This document shows positions 7,237 to 12,868 of a DNA stretch of 14,348 bases, piece by piece. The number at the start of each line of letters is the position of its first letter. Position 1 is the first letter of the stretch. A program made the translations under genes and the position numbers. Source of the stretch: Erysipelothrix sp. (GTDB lineage: Bacteria > Bacillota_I > Bacilli_A > Erysipelotrichales > Erysipelotrichaceae); NCBI GenBank assembly GCA_012511085.1, contig JAAZGU010000107.1:1-14348 (forward strand), given 5' to 3'. The notes beneath the pieces are model-generated. The model saw nothing but the letters and a program-made list of their open reading frames with translations. It made no database searches and was not told where the DNA came from.

Positions 7237-7800
7237 ATGACCCAAAAGAAGCGTTCAATTTTCAAGGAATTCAAAGATTTAATGAAAACTGCAATCATCA
7301 GTGTGGTTGTCGTTTTTGCGATGACGAAACTCGTCATTAAACCGATTGAAATTGAAGGCATGTCGATGCAGCCCACGCTGCTTAACAAGCAACGTGGTTT
7401 TTCCAACATTTTGGCTCATAAAATCACGCCCATCAAACGTTTTGATATAGTGATCATCTACGATGCCATTGACCGTGATTATTTTGTGAAGCGGGTGGTC
7501 GGCCTTGAAAATGAAGTCATCGAGTTTCGTAACGATGTGCTTTATGTCAATGGTGAAGCCATCGACCAGCCATTTTTAGATGAGAACTATGTGATGTTGA
7601 CAACCAACGATCACCAGTTTTTATTCACCAAAGATTTTGGTCCGGTGAAAGTCAAACCCAATCATGTGTTTGTCTTAGGAGATAATCGATTGAATTCAAC
7701 GGATTCGCGGGTGCGCGGGGCCTATCCTGTTAAAAACATCATCAGCAAACACATTTACATTGTCTATCCTTTTAATCAAATGCGGTTCTATCACAATTAG
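7237..7800 (+). CDS. lepB: Signal peptidase I
   Basis: This membrane serine protease removes signal peptides from Sec- and Tat-exported preproteins on the outer face of the membrane. The 187 residues have one N-terminal membrane helix (about 17-35) after a basic start (MTQKKR). Box B EGMSMQPTL at 40-48 carries the nucleophile Ser43. Box D YFVKRVVG at 82-89 carries the general base Lys85. Box E GDNRLNSTDSR spans 148-158. Length and the single anchor are typical of Gram-positive SipS-like enzymes. AAGGAG at 7227-7232 is 4 nt before the ATG. Position after rplS and before rbgA/rnhB is common in Firmicutes. A strong terminator follows. Confidence 0.97.
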   Translation: MTQKKRSIFKEFKDLMKTAIISVVVVFAMTKLVIKPIEIEGMSMQPTLLNKQRGFSNILAHKITPIKRFDIVIIYDAIDRDYFVKRVVGLENEVIEFRNDVLYVNGEAIDQPFLDENYVMLTTNDHQFLFTKDFGPVKVKPNHVFVLGDNRLNSTDSRVRGAYPVKNIISKHIYIVYPFNQMRFYHN

Positions 7801-7823
7801 ACAGGTTAAAATACAACATCTAT

Positions 7824-7850
7824 AAAACTCCACGTGGAGTTTTTTCTTTT
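7824..7850 (+). terminator. Strong intrinsic terminator after lepB
   Basis: AAAACTCCAC (7824-7833) is followed directly by its exact reverse complement GTGGAGTTTT (7834-7843), then TTCTTTT (7844-7850). The perfect palindrome with the T tract is the clearest terminator in the window and ends the lepB unit. Confidence 0.88.
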
Positions 7851-7852
7851 AT

Positions 7853-7890
7853 AAGCCACAAATATGTTTGTGCATTTGTGAGGCTTCTTT
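7853..7890 (+). terminator. Second hairpin, possible backup terminator with alternative pairing
   Basis: AAGCC plus ACAAAT (7853-7863) can pair with ATTTGT and GGCTT (7874-7879, 7882-7886), with a 2-nt bulge and followed by CTTTT. The CACAAA at 7857-7862 can instead pair with a nearer copy of TTTGTG (7867-7872), giving a smaller, mutually exclusive hairpin. The U tract is weak. Confidence 0.4.
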
Positions 7891-7896
7891 TATAAT
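7868..7896 (+). promoter_or_regulatory. Candidate promoter of the membrane-protein cluster
   Basis: A perfect -10 TATAAT lies at 7891-7896. At 17-nt spacing the -35 is TTGTGC (7868-7873), which matches only the TTG of the consensus. Transcription would start near 7903, about 33 nt before the first gene of the insert. The -35 overlaps the second hairpin. Confidence 0.5.
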
Positions 7897-7935
7897 AAAG
7901 CTTGATGATTGATTAACTATTAAAAGGTAAGAGCG

Positions 7936-8202
7936 ATGAGTGTTATTTTTGAAATGATTTTAGAGTTTGCGTTTACGCTTGTGCAATCAGAAAAGACCCC
8001 TGGGTGGTTAAAGTATCCACTCATGTTTGTGATTGTGGTTTTTTATGCTTTTATTTTAGTAGGCTGTGCCTTTTTAATTATGAAAACCAACAACCTTGTA
8101 GTGAAAGTGTTTTTAATGGTTGTTGAAGTGCTGATCGTGATTGGTATGGTTAAACTGTATATGAAATTTAAAACACACATCCACAACCAAGTGTTGCCTT
8201 AG
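7936..8202 (+). CDS. Small two-TM membrane protein of unknown function
   Basis: I do not recognise a named family. The 88 residues begin with a hydrophobic or amphipathic segment (IFEMILEFAFTLV, 4-16), then a linker SEKTPGWLKYP, and two membrane helices (about 28-49 and 53-74) separated by a Lys/Asn turn (MKTNN). A basic tail (KLYMKFKTH) ends the protein. I recall similar small membrane proteins with a Pro-x-Trp-x-(K/R)-Tyr-Pro motif before the first helix in Firmicutes, but no function is established. The ATG follows AAAGG (7923-7927) and a perfect TATAAT further up, so it heads the insert. The next gene's ribosome binding site overlaps its stop codon, so it is co-expressed with the VanZ-like gene. 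Confidence 0.72.
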   Translation: MSVIFEMILEFAFTLVQSEKTPGWLKYPLMFVIVVFYAFILVGCAFLIMKTNNLVVKVFLMVVEVLIVIGMVKLYMKFKTHIHNQVLP

Positions 8203-8211
8203 GAGGATGTT

Positions 8212-8718
8212 ATGATCCTTGATGTTCTTGTACTGCTTATACTTTATCTAAAAACATTCTATAAAAAATGGAAAGCCAAGGGCAAGCAGGTCTTAATCGT
8301 GAATACATTAATGTATGTTTACGTGGGTATGGTCCTTTATTTTACGTTGATGCCGATTGTAGGGGCCTTACCATTTATATTTTCTCATCCTTATGTGTGG
8401 ATGAACATGCATTTGTTTTCTGATGTGATTTTAGGGCGTGGTGATTTTGTGCGTCAGATTGTTCTCAATGTTGTGATGATGATGCCTTTTGGTTTCTTAT
8501 TGCCGTTGGTTAAAGAAAAAACGACGAATCTATTCAAGGTAATCGGCTATACCTTTTTATTTAGTTTAACGATTGAGATGTTACAACCTTTAATCAATGG
8601 TTTTCGGATGGCGGATGTCACGGATTTAGTAACCAACACGGCGGGTGGCATCCTCGGTTATCTTATTTATAAAATTTTCAAACCTTTGGTCGACAAGGTA
8701 TTAGCGGCTTTTGCATAA
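8212..8718 (+). CDS. VanZ-like family membrane protein
   Basis: VanZ-like proteins are multi-pass membrane proteins named after VanZ of the vancomycin transposon Tn1546, which gives low-level teicoplanin resistance by an unknown route. Most chromosomal copies have no known role. The 168 residues hold about five hydrophobic segments (1-17, 27-52, 80-100, 108-128, 140-157). They carry the family signatures: QIVLNVVMMMPFGFLLPL (82-99), Glu122 and Gln125 in IEMLQ, and FRMADVTDLVTNTAGGILGY (131-150). AGGAGG at 8201-8206 overlaps the upstream stop codon and is 5 nt before the ATG. The family is clear, but its role here is not. Resistance to a glycopeptide should not be assumed. Confidence 0.88.
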   Translation: MILDVLVLLILYLKTFYKKWKAKGKQVLIVNTLMYVYVGMVLYFTLMPIVGALPFIFSHPYVWMNMHLFSDVILGRGDFVRQIVLNVVMMMPFGFLLPLVKEKTTNLFKVIGYTFLFSLTIEMLQPLINGFRMADVTDLVTNTAGGILGYLIYKIFKPLVDKVLAAFA

Positions 8719-8751
8719 ATGGCTAAGTAAGCTCGATGTCAGGAGTCAGGG

Positions 8752-9297
8752 ATGAAACTAAATACAAAAAATATCAGTGACACATTCATGTTGTTGCTTG
8801 CGCTTGGCTTGGGCTTATTTTTAGGTGTTTACATCAAGTATGCAGGCTTGCGGGTTGGCAGTCTATGGACGGGTAATTTTGGGCAGATAGGCAATGGCTT
8901 GTTTTTATGGACTGCGCTCTCAACCATGATTGCGCTACACTCAAATTCAAAAACAAAAGCCGCGCTGCATGTGTTTGCTTTTCTTGGGTCCATGGTTGTT
9001 TCTAATTACACGTATTCTTTTTTAGTGGTCCATTATTTTGTACCACGGGTTGTGTTATTTTGGACGTTGATGTTAATTCCTTCAGCCTTAGGCGCAGCAT
9101 TGATTTGGGATATCAAAAGCAATAAAACCATCCTTGGGATACCGGTGCGACTCATTGTGTTGTTTGTTGGAACCTTAATCATGCTTTATGACTTGTTTGT
9201 GTATCCCTTTTTATCGCAACACGTTGATGCGCTGATGATTGTTGCGCTCTTGTATTATGGCTTCGTGAAATCGATTCAAAGAGTGCGTGTGTTATAA
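8752..9297 (+). CDS. Multi-TM membrane protein of unknown function
   Basis: I cannot assign a family. The 181 residues show about six hydrophobic segments (roughly 10-29, 46-63, 71-93, 98-120, 128-152, 157-172). The loops are short, and the C-terminus is basic and probably cytoplasmic (KSIQRVRVL). There is a Gly/Asn-rich loop, WTGNFGQIGNG, between helices 1 and 2. No catalytic motif, signal-peptide cleavage site or transporter signature is visible. It follows the VanZ-like gene by 33 bases with AGGAG at 8741-8745, so the three membrane genes are probably one transcript. An accessory or bacteriocin-immunity-like role would be a guess only. Confidence 0.7.
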   Translation: MKLNTKNISDTFMLLLALGLGLFLGVYIKYAGLRVGSLWTGNFGQIGNGLFLWTALSTMIALHSNSKTKAALHVFAFLGSMVVSNYTYSFLVVHYFVPRVVLFWTLMLIPSALGAALIWDIKSNKTILGIPVRLIVLFVGTLIMLYDLFVYPFLSQHVDALMIVALLYYGFVKSIQRVRVL

Positions 9298-9401
9298 TAA
9301 ATAAGGCGGAATTTCAATAAATAAAACTTAGATGTGTCTCATTTATTCACAATCACTAGCATGTTGAATTTTGAAAGATGATGGCACAAGGAGGGACTAA
9401 G

Positions 9402-9956
9402 ATGCAGGATTGGGAAAGCAAACTTAACAAATTTCTAGAGACTTGGGCATACATGGACCACACCATTGGTATCTTGGTTTGTGGTAGTTACATTACCGGT
9501 GATCCCGATGAACATTCAGATTTGGATGTTCATATTATTCTCGATGAGCAGGTAGCTTTTCGAGAAAGAGGCAATCGGTATGTTGATGGTTTACTGATTG
9601 AGTATTTTGCGAACACGCCCAATCAAATCAGGCAATATTTTAAAGAAGATTATCAAGCCATCAGTCAGATGAGTCAAACTCAATTTGCGACGGGAAGTAT
9701 CGTATTGGATAAAGATGGTGAAGTTCAAAAACTTAAAGATGAAGCAATCGCAATGATTAATAGAAGGTTTGAAGATATCAGCCCTGAAATTAGTGAATTA
9801 CATAAATATGCACTATGGGATGCATTGGATGATCTCCAAGCCATTTATAAGGCAAAAAGAAATGACTTTGATTTCATCTATTTTGTGAACTTGGACATGC
9901 TCATTGGGACTTACATGAAATTAAATAAATTATCATATGATAAAAAACAATGTTAA
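9402..9956 (+). CDS. Nucleotidyltransferase, N-terminal part of a frameshifted gene
   Basis: This is a Pol-beta-superfamily nucleotidyltransferase of the small antibiotic-modifying or minimal type. The core is VCGSYITGDPDEHSDLDVHI: Gly28-Ser29 with metal-binding Asp40 and Asp42. A third acidic residue, Glu67, is in LIEYFA. A helical region follows to residue 184. The start is ATG 9402, fixed by AAGGAGG at 9388-9394; ATGs at 9378 and 9381 lie before that site. The frame ends prematurely at 9954-9956 just after a run of six A (9942-9947). The expected helical C-terminus continues in the -1 frame (9950-10180). One extra A would give a single protein of about 259 residues, so this looks like a broken gene or a sequencing error in a homopolymer. 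The substrate is unknown. Confidence 0.75.
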   Translation: MQDWESKLNKFLETWAYMDHTIGILVCGSYITGDPDEHSDLDVHIILDEQVAFRERGNRYVDGLLIEYFANTPNQIRQYFKEDYQAISQMSQTQFATGSIVLDKDGEVQKLKDEAIAMINRRFEDISPEISELHKYALWDALDDLQAIYKAKRNDFDFIYFVNLDMLIGTYMKLNKLSYDKKQC

Positions 9957-10180
9957 GACATCTTGAAAGTAATTACATAAGAAAGAAATATTTATTAACA
10001 GAAATTACCGATAAAAAAGTAGCGAACCTTATCCATGATTGCATCACCCAGCCAAGTAAAACAAAACGCTTAACGGCTTATGAGCAGTTAACACACATCG
10101 TTTTTGATTTGACGGGTGGATTTGATATTAATGCATTCAAATTCAAGAGTTCTAAAGACTTAAGTCGAGCAGGAGATTAA
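9950..10180 (+). CDS. C-terminal fragment of the frameshifted nucleotidyltransferase
   Basis: These 76 codons read in the -1 frame relative to the preceding gene and overlap its end by 7 bases. The sequence (RHLESNYIRKKYLLTEI, then a helix, then FDLTGGFDINAFKFKSSKDLS) resembles the usual end of Firmicute nucleotidyltransferase-domain proteins of about 250 residues rather than a separate protein. No ribosome binding site lies before ATG 9950. Separate translation would need re-initiation from the overlapping stop (ATGTTAA), or slippage in the A run. I treat it as the downstream half of a disrupted gene. No terminator is visible after it. Confidence 0.5.
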   Translation: MLRHLESNYIRKKYLLTEITDKKVANLIHDCITQPSKTKRLTAYEQLTHIVFDLTGGFDINAFKFKSSKDLSRAGD

Positions 10181-10212
10181 TGTTTAAACAATAGCAATCA
10201 CCTACAAACACT

Positions 10213-10241
10213 TTGAATAAAAAAGTTTTTAAAAATTTAAC
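10213..10241 (+). promoter_or_regulatory. Weak candidate promoter for the ASCH gene
   Basis: TTGAAT (10213-10218) and TTTAAC (10236-10241) are 17 nt apart, each 4 of 6 to consensus, in a strongly AT-rich gap. Chance matches are common in such sequence, so this is only a candidate. Confidence 0.25.
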
Positions 10242-10256
10242 ACGAATGGTGGTAAA

Positions 10257-10625
10257 ATGAACGAAAACACTATCTATGAAATGAGTTTAAATAATTCACC
10301 GTTTAATCTTATTAAGCTAGGAAGTAAGACAGTTGAACTTAGATTAAATGATGATAAACGAAAAGCATTAAAAGAGGGGGATTATATTAAGTTTACAAAT
10401 TTGGAAACTCAAGAACAAATTCTAGTTGAGGTAATTAAACTAAATGTTTTTCCCGATTTTAAAACTTTATATACAAAGTATGATCCGATAGCAATGGGAT
10501 ATACAGAAACAGATATCGTAGATTATCGAGATATGGAAGCATACTTTTCTTCTGATAAACAAAAGCAATACGGTGTTTTAGCAATCGAAATTCATTTAGA
10601 AAGAGAAATAAAGTATGGAAAATAA
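10257..10625 (+). CDS. ASCH-domain protein
   Basis: ASCH domains share the PUA-like fold and are thought to bind RNA or modified nucleosides; some act as amidohydrolases on acetylcytidine. The 122 residues show the typical layout: MSLNNSPFNLIKLGSKTVEL with Arg29-Leu30-Asn31 next, the loop RKALKEGDYIKFTN, a middle region ending in FKTLYTKYDPIAMGY, and the closing MEAYFSSDKQKQYGVLAIEI. The strand after GSKTVE (ELRLND) is the conserved ASCH signature. GGTGG at 10248-10252 lies close to the ATG. Base composition is visibly more AT-rich than in rbgA, suggesting recent acquisition. Its last 11 bases overlap the rbgA start, so it now sits in the rbgA transcript. The biological substrate cannot be told from sequence. 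Confidence 0.8.
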   Translation: MNENTIYEMSLNNSPFNLIKLGSKTVELRLNDDKRKALKEGDYIKFTNLETQEQILVEVIKLNVFPDFKTLYTKYDPIAMGYTETDIVDYRDMEAYFSSDKQKQYGVLAIEIHLEREIKYGK

Positions 10626-11481
10626 AGGTAGTAATATAAACTGGTTTCCAGGACACATGACAAAAGCCAATCGCCGCATGCAGGAGCATTTAAAGGCGAT
10701 TGATATTGTCGTGGAAATTCGTGATGCGCGGATTCCCATGGCGAGTGAAAATCCCCTGCTTAAACAACTTGCTCAGAATAAATTAAAGGTTATTGTTTTT
10801 AATAAAGCGGATTTAGCTGATCCAAACATTACCAAGGCTTGGCAAGCTTACTTTGATGATCAACACGATAACTATGTGTTTGTCAATGCAACCCAAGCTA
10901 GCAGTAGAAAAGACATTGTGAACATGATTGAAAAAGTTGGGCAGCCCAAGCGTGAGCGTGATCGAGCCCGTGGGATTAAGAATCGCCCCTTGAAGGTCAT
11001 GGTTGTCGGAATTCCAAACGTCGGTAAATCAACGCTGATTAATTTACTTGCGAAAAAGAAAATGGCAGCGGTTGCGAATCGCCCCGGTATCACACGCACG
11101 ACCACGTGGATTCATATTAGTAAAAATCTGGTGCTTATGGATACCCCAGGGGTCTTGTGGCCGAAGTTTGATGATCCCATCATCGGAATTAAGTTGGCGC
11201 TTACTAACGCCATTAAAGAGCAGTTTCTGCCGATTGATGTCGTTTGTGAACATGGTTATGATTATCTCGTTAAGCATTACAGCGACGCTTTAAAAGCGCG
11301 CTACGGCATCGTTGACTCGGTTAACTACCATGAGTTTTTAGAAGCACTGGCTTCCGCCAAAAACATGCGTTTGACGCAAGATAAACTTGACATCGAACGG
11401 GCACAATTGTTTTTCTTTCATGATATAAAAGATCATAGCTTTGATCATGTCAGTTGGGAAACTCCGAATGAATACCTATGA
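10615..11481 (+). CDS. rbgA: Ribosome biogenesis GTPase RbgA (YlqF)
   Basis: RbgA is a circularly permuted GTPase needed for late 50S assembly, promoting entry of L16 and neighbours. The 288 residues show NWFPGHMTKA (9-18), DAR 37-39, then G4 NKAD at 63-66 ahead of G1 GIPNVGKST at 132-140. The G2 region RPGITRTT is at 156-163 and G3 DTPGVLWPKF at 176-185; this permuted order identifies the family. A C-terminal RNA-binding helical domain follows. The start ATG 10615 lies inside the ASCH gene with only a weak purine-rich site (GAAAGAG) upstream. The five or so residues before INWFPGHM are extra compared with typical RbgA, as if the original start was replaced at the insert boundary. The 3' end overlaps rnhB. 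Confidence 0.96.
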   Translation: MENKGSNINWFPGHMTKANRRMQEHLKAIDIVVEIRDARIPMASENPLLKQLAQNKLKVIVFNKADLADPNITKAWQAYFDDQHDNYVFVNATQASSRKDIVNMIEKVGQPKRERDRARGIKNRPLKVMVVGIPNVGKSTLINLLAKKKMAAVANRPGITRTTTWIHISKNLVLMDTPGVLWPKFDDPIIGIKLALTNAIKEQFLPIDVVCEHGYDYLVKHYSDALKARYGIVDSVNYHEFLEALASAKNMRLTQDKLDIERAQLFFFHDIKDHSFDHVSWETPNEYL

Positions 11482-12043
11482 ATTAAAACATTGGAAGCTT
11501 AAGCAGGATGTGATTGGTATTGATGAAGCCGGCCGCGGTCCGATGGCGGGGCCACTGGTTGTTTGCGGGGTAATCTTACCGCATCATTATCAGCATCCTT
11601 TAATTAATGATTCAAAGCAGTTGAGTTTGAAACAGCGACAAGCTTGTTTTAATGATATCCTTTGTGATGCCAAACGCATCATGATTGATGTTGTGAGTGT
11701 TGATGTGATTGATACTCTCAACATTTACCAAGCGACCAAACAAAGCATGGAAGCGATTATCAATCATAATCACGTAGCGGCACTTGTGGATGCCATGGTT
11801 TGTGAAGGTGATGTTGAAATTCAAAGCATCGTGAAAGGCGACCAACAATCAATTTCAATCGCCGCTGCTAGCATCGTTGCCAAGATGATACGTGACAACA
11901 TCATGATTGCCTATGATCAAATTTACCCCCACTATGGGTTTAAAAACCACAAGGGTTATCCAACCCAGAAGCATAAACAGGCGATGGCTGAGCATGGTTT
12001 AAGTCCCATTCATCGTCGTAGTTTTACCTTTAAATCAAAATAG
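11468..12043 (+). CDS. rnhB: Ribonuclease HII
   Basis: RNase HII cuts RNA in RNA-DNA hybrids and starts removal of single ribonucleotides from DNA. The chosen start ATG 11468 gives 191 residues and overlaps rbgA by 14 bases. In-frame alternatives are TTG 11441 and ATG 11447, which would only add residues inside rbgA. The DEDD active site is visible: Asp19-Glu20 in IGIDEAGRGPMAGPL, Asp108 in LVDAM, and Asp143 in SIVAKMIRD. The substrate-sensing GRG and the C-terminal HKGYPTQKH and LSPIHRRSF are present. It follows rbgA as in Bacillus, and dprA comes 31 bases later. Confidence 0.96.
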   Translation: MNTYELKHWKLKQDVIGIDEAGRGPMAGPLVVCGVILPHHYQHPLINDSKQLSLKQRQACFNDILCDAKRIMIDVVSVDVIDTLNIYQATKQSMEAIINHNHVAALVDAMVCEGDVEIQSIVKGDQQSISIAAASIVAKMIRDNIMIAYDQIYPHYGFKNHKGYPTQKHKQAMAEHGLSPIHRRSFTFKSK

Positions 12044-12074
12044 GATAAGGGTAAGCGTGCGCTAATGATGGACT

Positions 12075-12833
12075 ATGAAACTTTCATCTGCGCATTTGAT
12101 TGGCTTGGCACTTGCACATCGTGGGGAATACCACAAGATTGCCCGGGCGCTTAAACAAAGGCGATACGTTGAACCAGCCCATCATGAAGCTGCCATTACT
12201 ATCTTTGATAGGCACTATCCAAATTCATTAAGATTATTAACACAACCACCCTTTGTGTTGTTTTATCAAGGCAACATTAATCTTTTAAGCAGCCGGCGTT
12301 GCGTTGCGATTATTGGGAGTCGCAAGCCCAGTGCTTATGGGATTGCGATGACACGCAAGCTTGTGGATGCCTTACCAAATGATGTGGTGATTGTGAGTGG
12401 TCTAGCCAAGGGCATCGATGGCATTGCCCATCAACACGCCTTACATACGCATGGGTGTGTGGGTGTTTTGGGTTGTGGGATTGAGCGTGTGTATCCACGA
12501 GCGCATCATTTCCTTTTTGAAGCGATGGCGAAACAGCAATTGCTTTTAAGTGAATACCCTGATCATGTGCCTGGCTATAAACATCACTTCGTGGCTCGCA
12601 ATCGCATTATTGCGGCCTTGAGCAATCCGATTTATGTGATGGCTGCCCAAGCAAAAAGTGGAACTTTAATTACCGTTGATTATGGTTTAGCGCTCCAAAA
12701 AGATATTGTTGTGCTACCTTATAATATTGATGATGCCAGTGGCGTTGGTTGCAATAACCTGATTGCCAGTGGCGCGCTTATGTTGACAAACGCTGAAGAT
12801 TTATTCATCATAGAGAATGGAAATGGTTTATGA
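12075..12833 (+). CDS. dprA: DNA processing protein DprA, short form
   Basis: DprA binds incoming single-stranded DNA in natural transformation and loads RecA; it also occurs in species not known to be competent. The 252 residues cover the Rossmann-like core: VAIIGSRKPSAYG (78-90), SGLAKGIDGIAHQHAL, VLGCGIERVYP, LLSEYP, FVARNRIIAALS, and SGTLITVDYGLALQKDIVVLP. The C-terminal winged-helix (DML1-like) domain of longer DprA proteins is missing, and the N-terminal helical part is brief. An in-frame stop at 12066-12068 fixes ATG 12075 as the earliest start, and no good ribosome binding site precedes it. The stop overlaps a 12-codon mini-ORF leading to topA. Position before topA is standard for Firmicutes. 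Confidence 0.94.
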   Translation: MKLSSAHLIGLALAHRGEYHKIARALKQRRYVEPAHHEAAITIFDRHYPNSLRLLTQPPFVLFYQGNINLLSSRRCVAIIGSRKPSAYGIAMTRKLVDALPNDVVIVSGLAKGIDGIAHQHALHTHGCVGVLGCGIERVYPRAHHFLFEAMAKQQLLLSEYPDHVPGYKHHFVARNRIIAALSNPIYVMAAQAKSGTLITVDYGLALQKDIVVLPYNIDDASGVGCNNLIASGALMLTNAEDLFIIENGNGL

Positions 12834-12868
12834 AAGGGGAGAATTGGACTATCCAATATATTTTATGA
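12830..12868 (+). other. Twelve-codon mini-ORF linking dprA to topA
   Basis: ATG 12830 overlaps the dprA stop (ATGA) and encodes MKGENWTIQYIL, ending at TGA 12866-12868, which overlaps the topA ATG (again ATGA). The topA ATG has no ribosome binding site of its own within 15 bases, so this chain could pass ribosomes from dprA to topA. It may equally be chance, if topA starts at TTG 12844. Confidence 0.3.

Noticed and set aside
8212..8718. Glycopeptide resistance cluster
   Set aside because: Only a VanZ-like protein is present, with no vanA/H/X/Y or regulator genes nearby. Chromosomal VanZ-family proteins are widespread and mostly of unknown role.
9293..9298. Perfect TATAAT before the nucleotidyltransferase as a promoter
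   Set aside because: It spans the stop codon of the preceding gene, and no -35-like sequence occurs 16-18 nt upstream. The 104-base gap after it shows only an AT-only inverted repeat (AATAAAT/ATTTATT).
9942..9948. AAAAAAC as a programmed -1 frameshift heptamer
   Set aside because: The codon phase is AAA AAA C, not A AAA AAC, so tandem slippage would pair one tRNA with TAA. No clear downstream stem or pseudoknot was seen. Polymerase slippage remains possible.
9402..10625. Nucleotidyltransferase plus ASCH gene as a MntA-HepT-like toxin-antitoxin pair
   Set aside because: No HEPN domain or RX4-6H motif is visible in either protein, the nucleotidyltransferase is longer than MNT antitoxins, and the genes are separated by 76 bases.
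11441..11467. Longer RNase HII start at TTG 11441 or ATG 11447
   Set aside because: These lie deeper in rbgA without a better ribosome binding site, and the added residues have no family support.
12053..12062. AGCG-TG-CGCT palindrome before dprA as an operator or hairpin
   Set aside because: A four-base stem with a two-base loop is too small to be stable, and it has no T tract.
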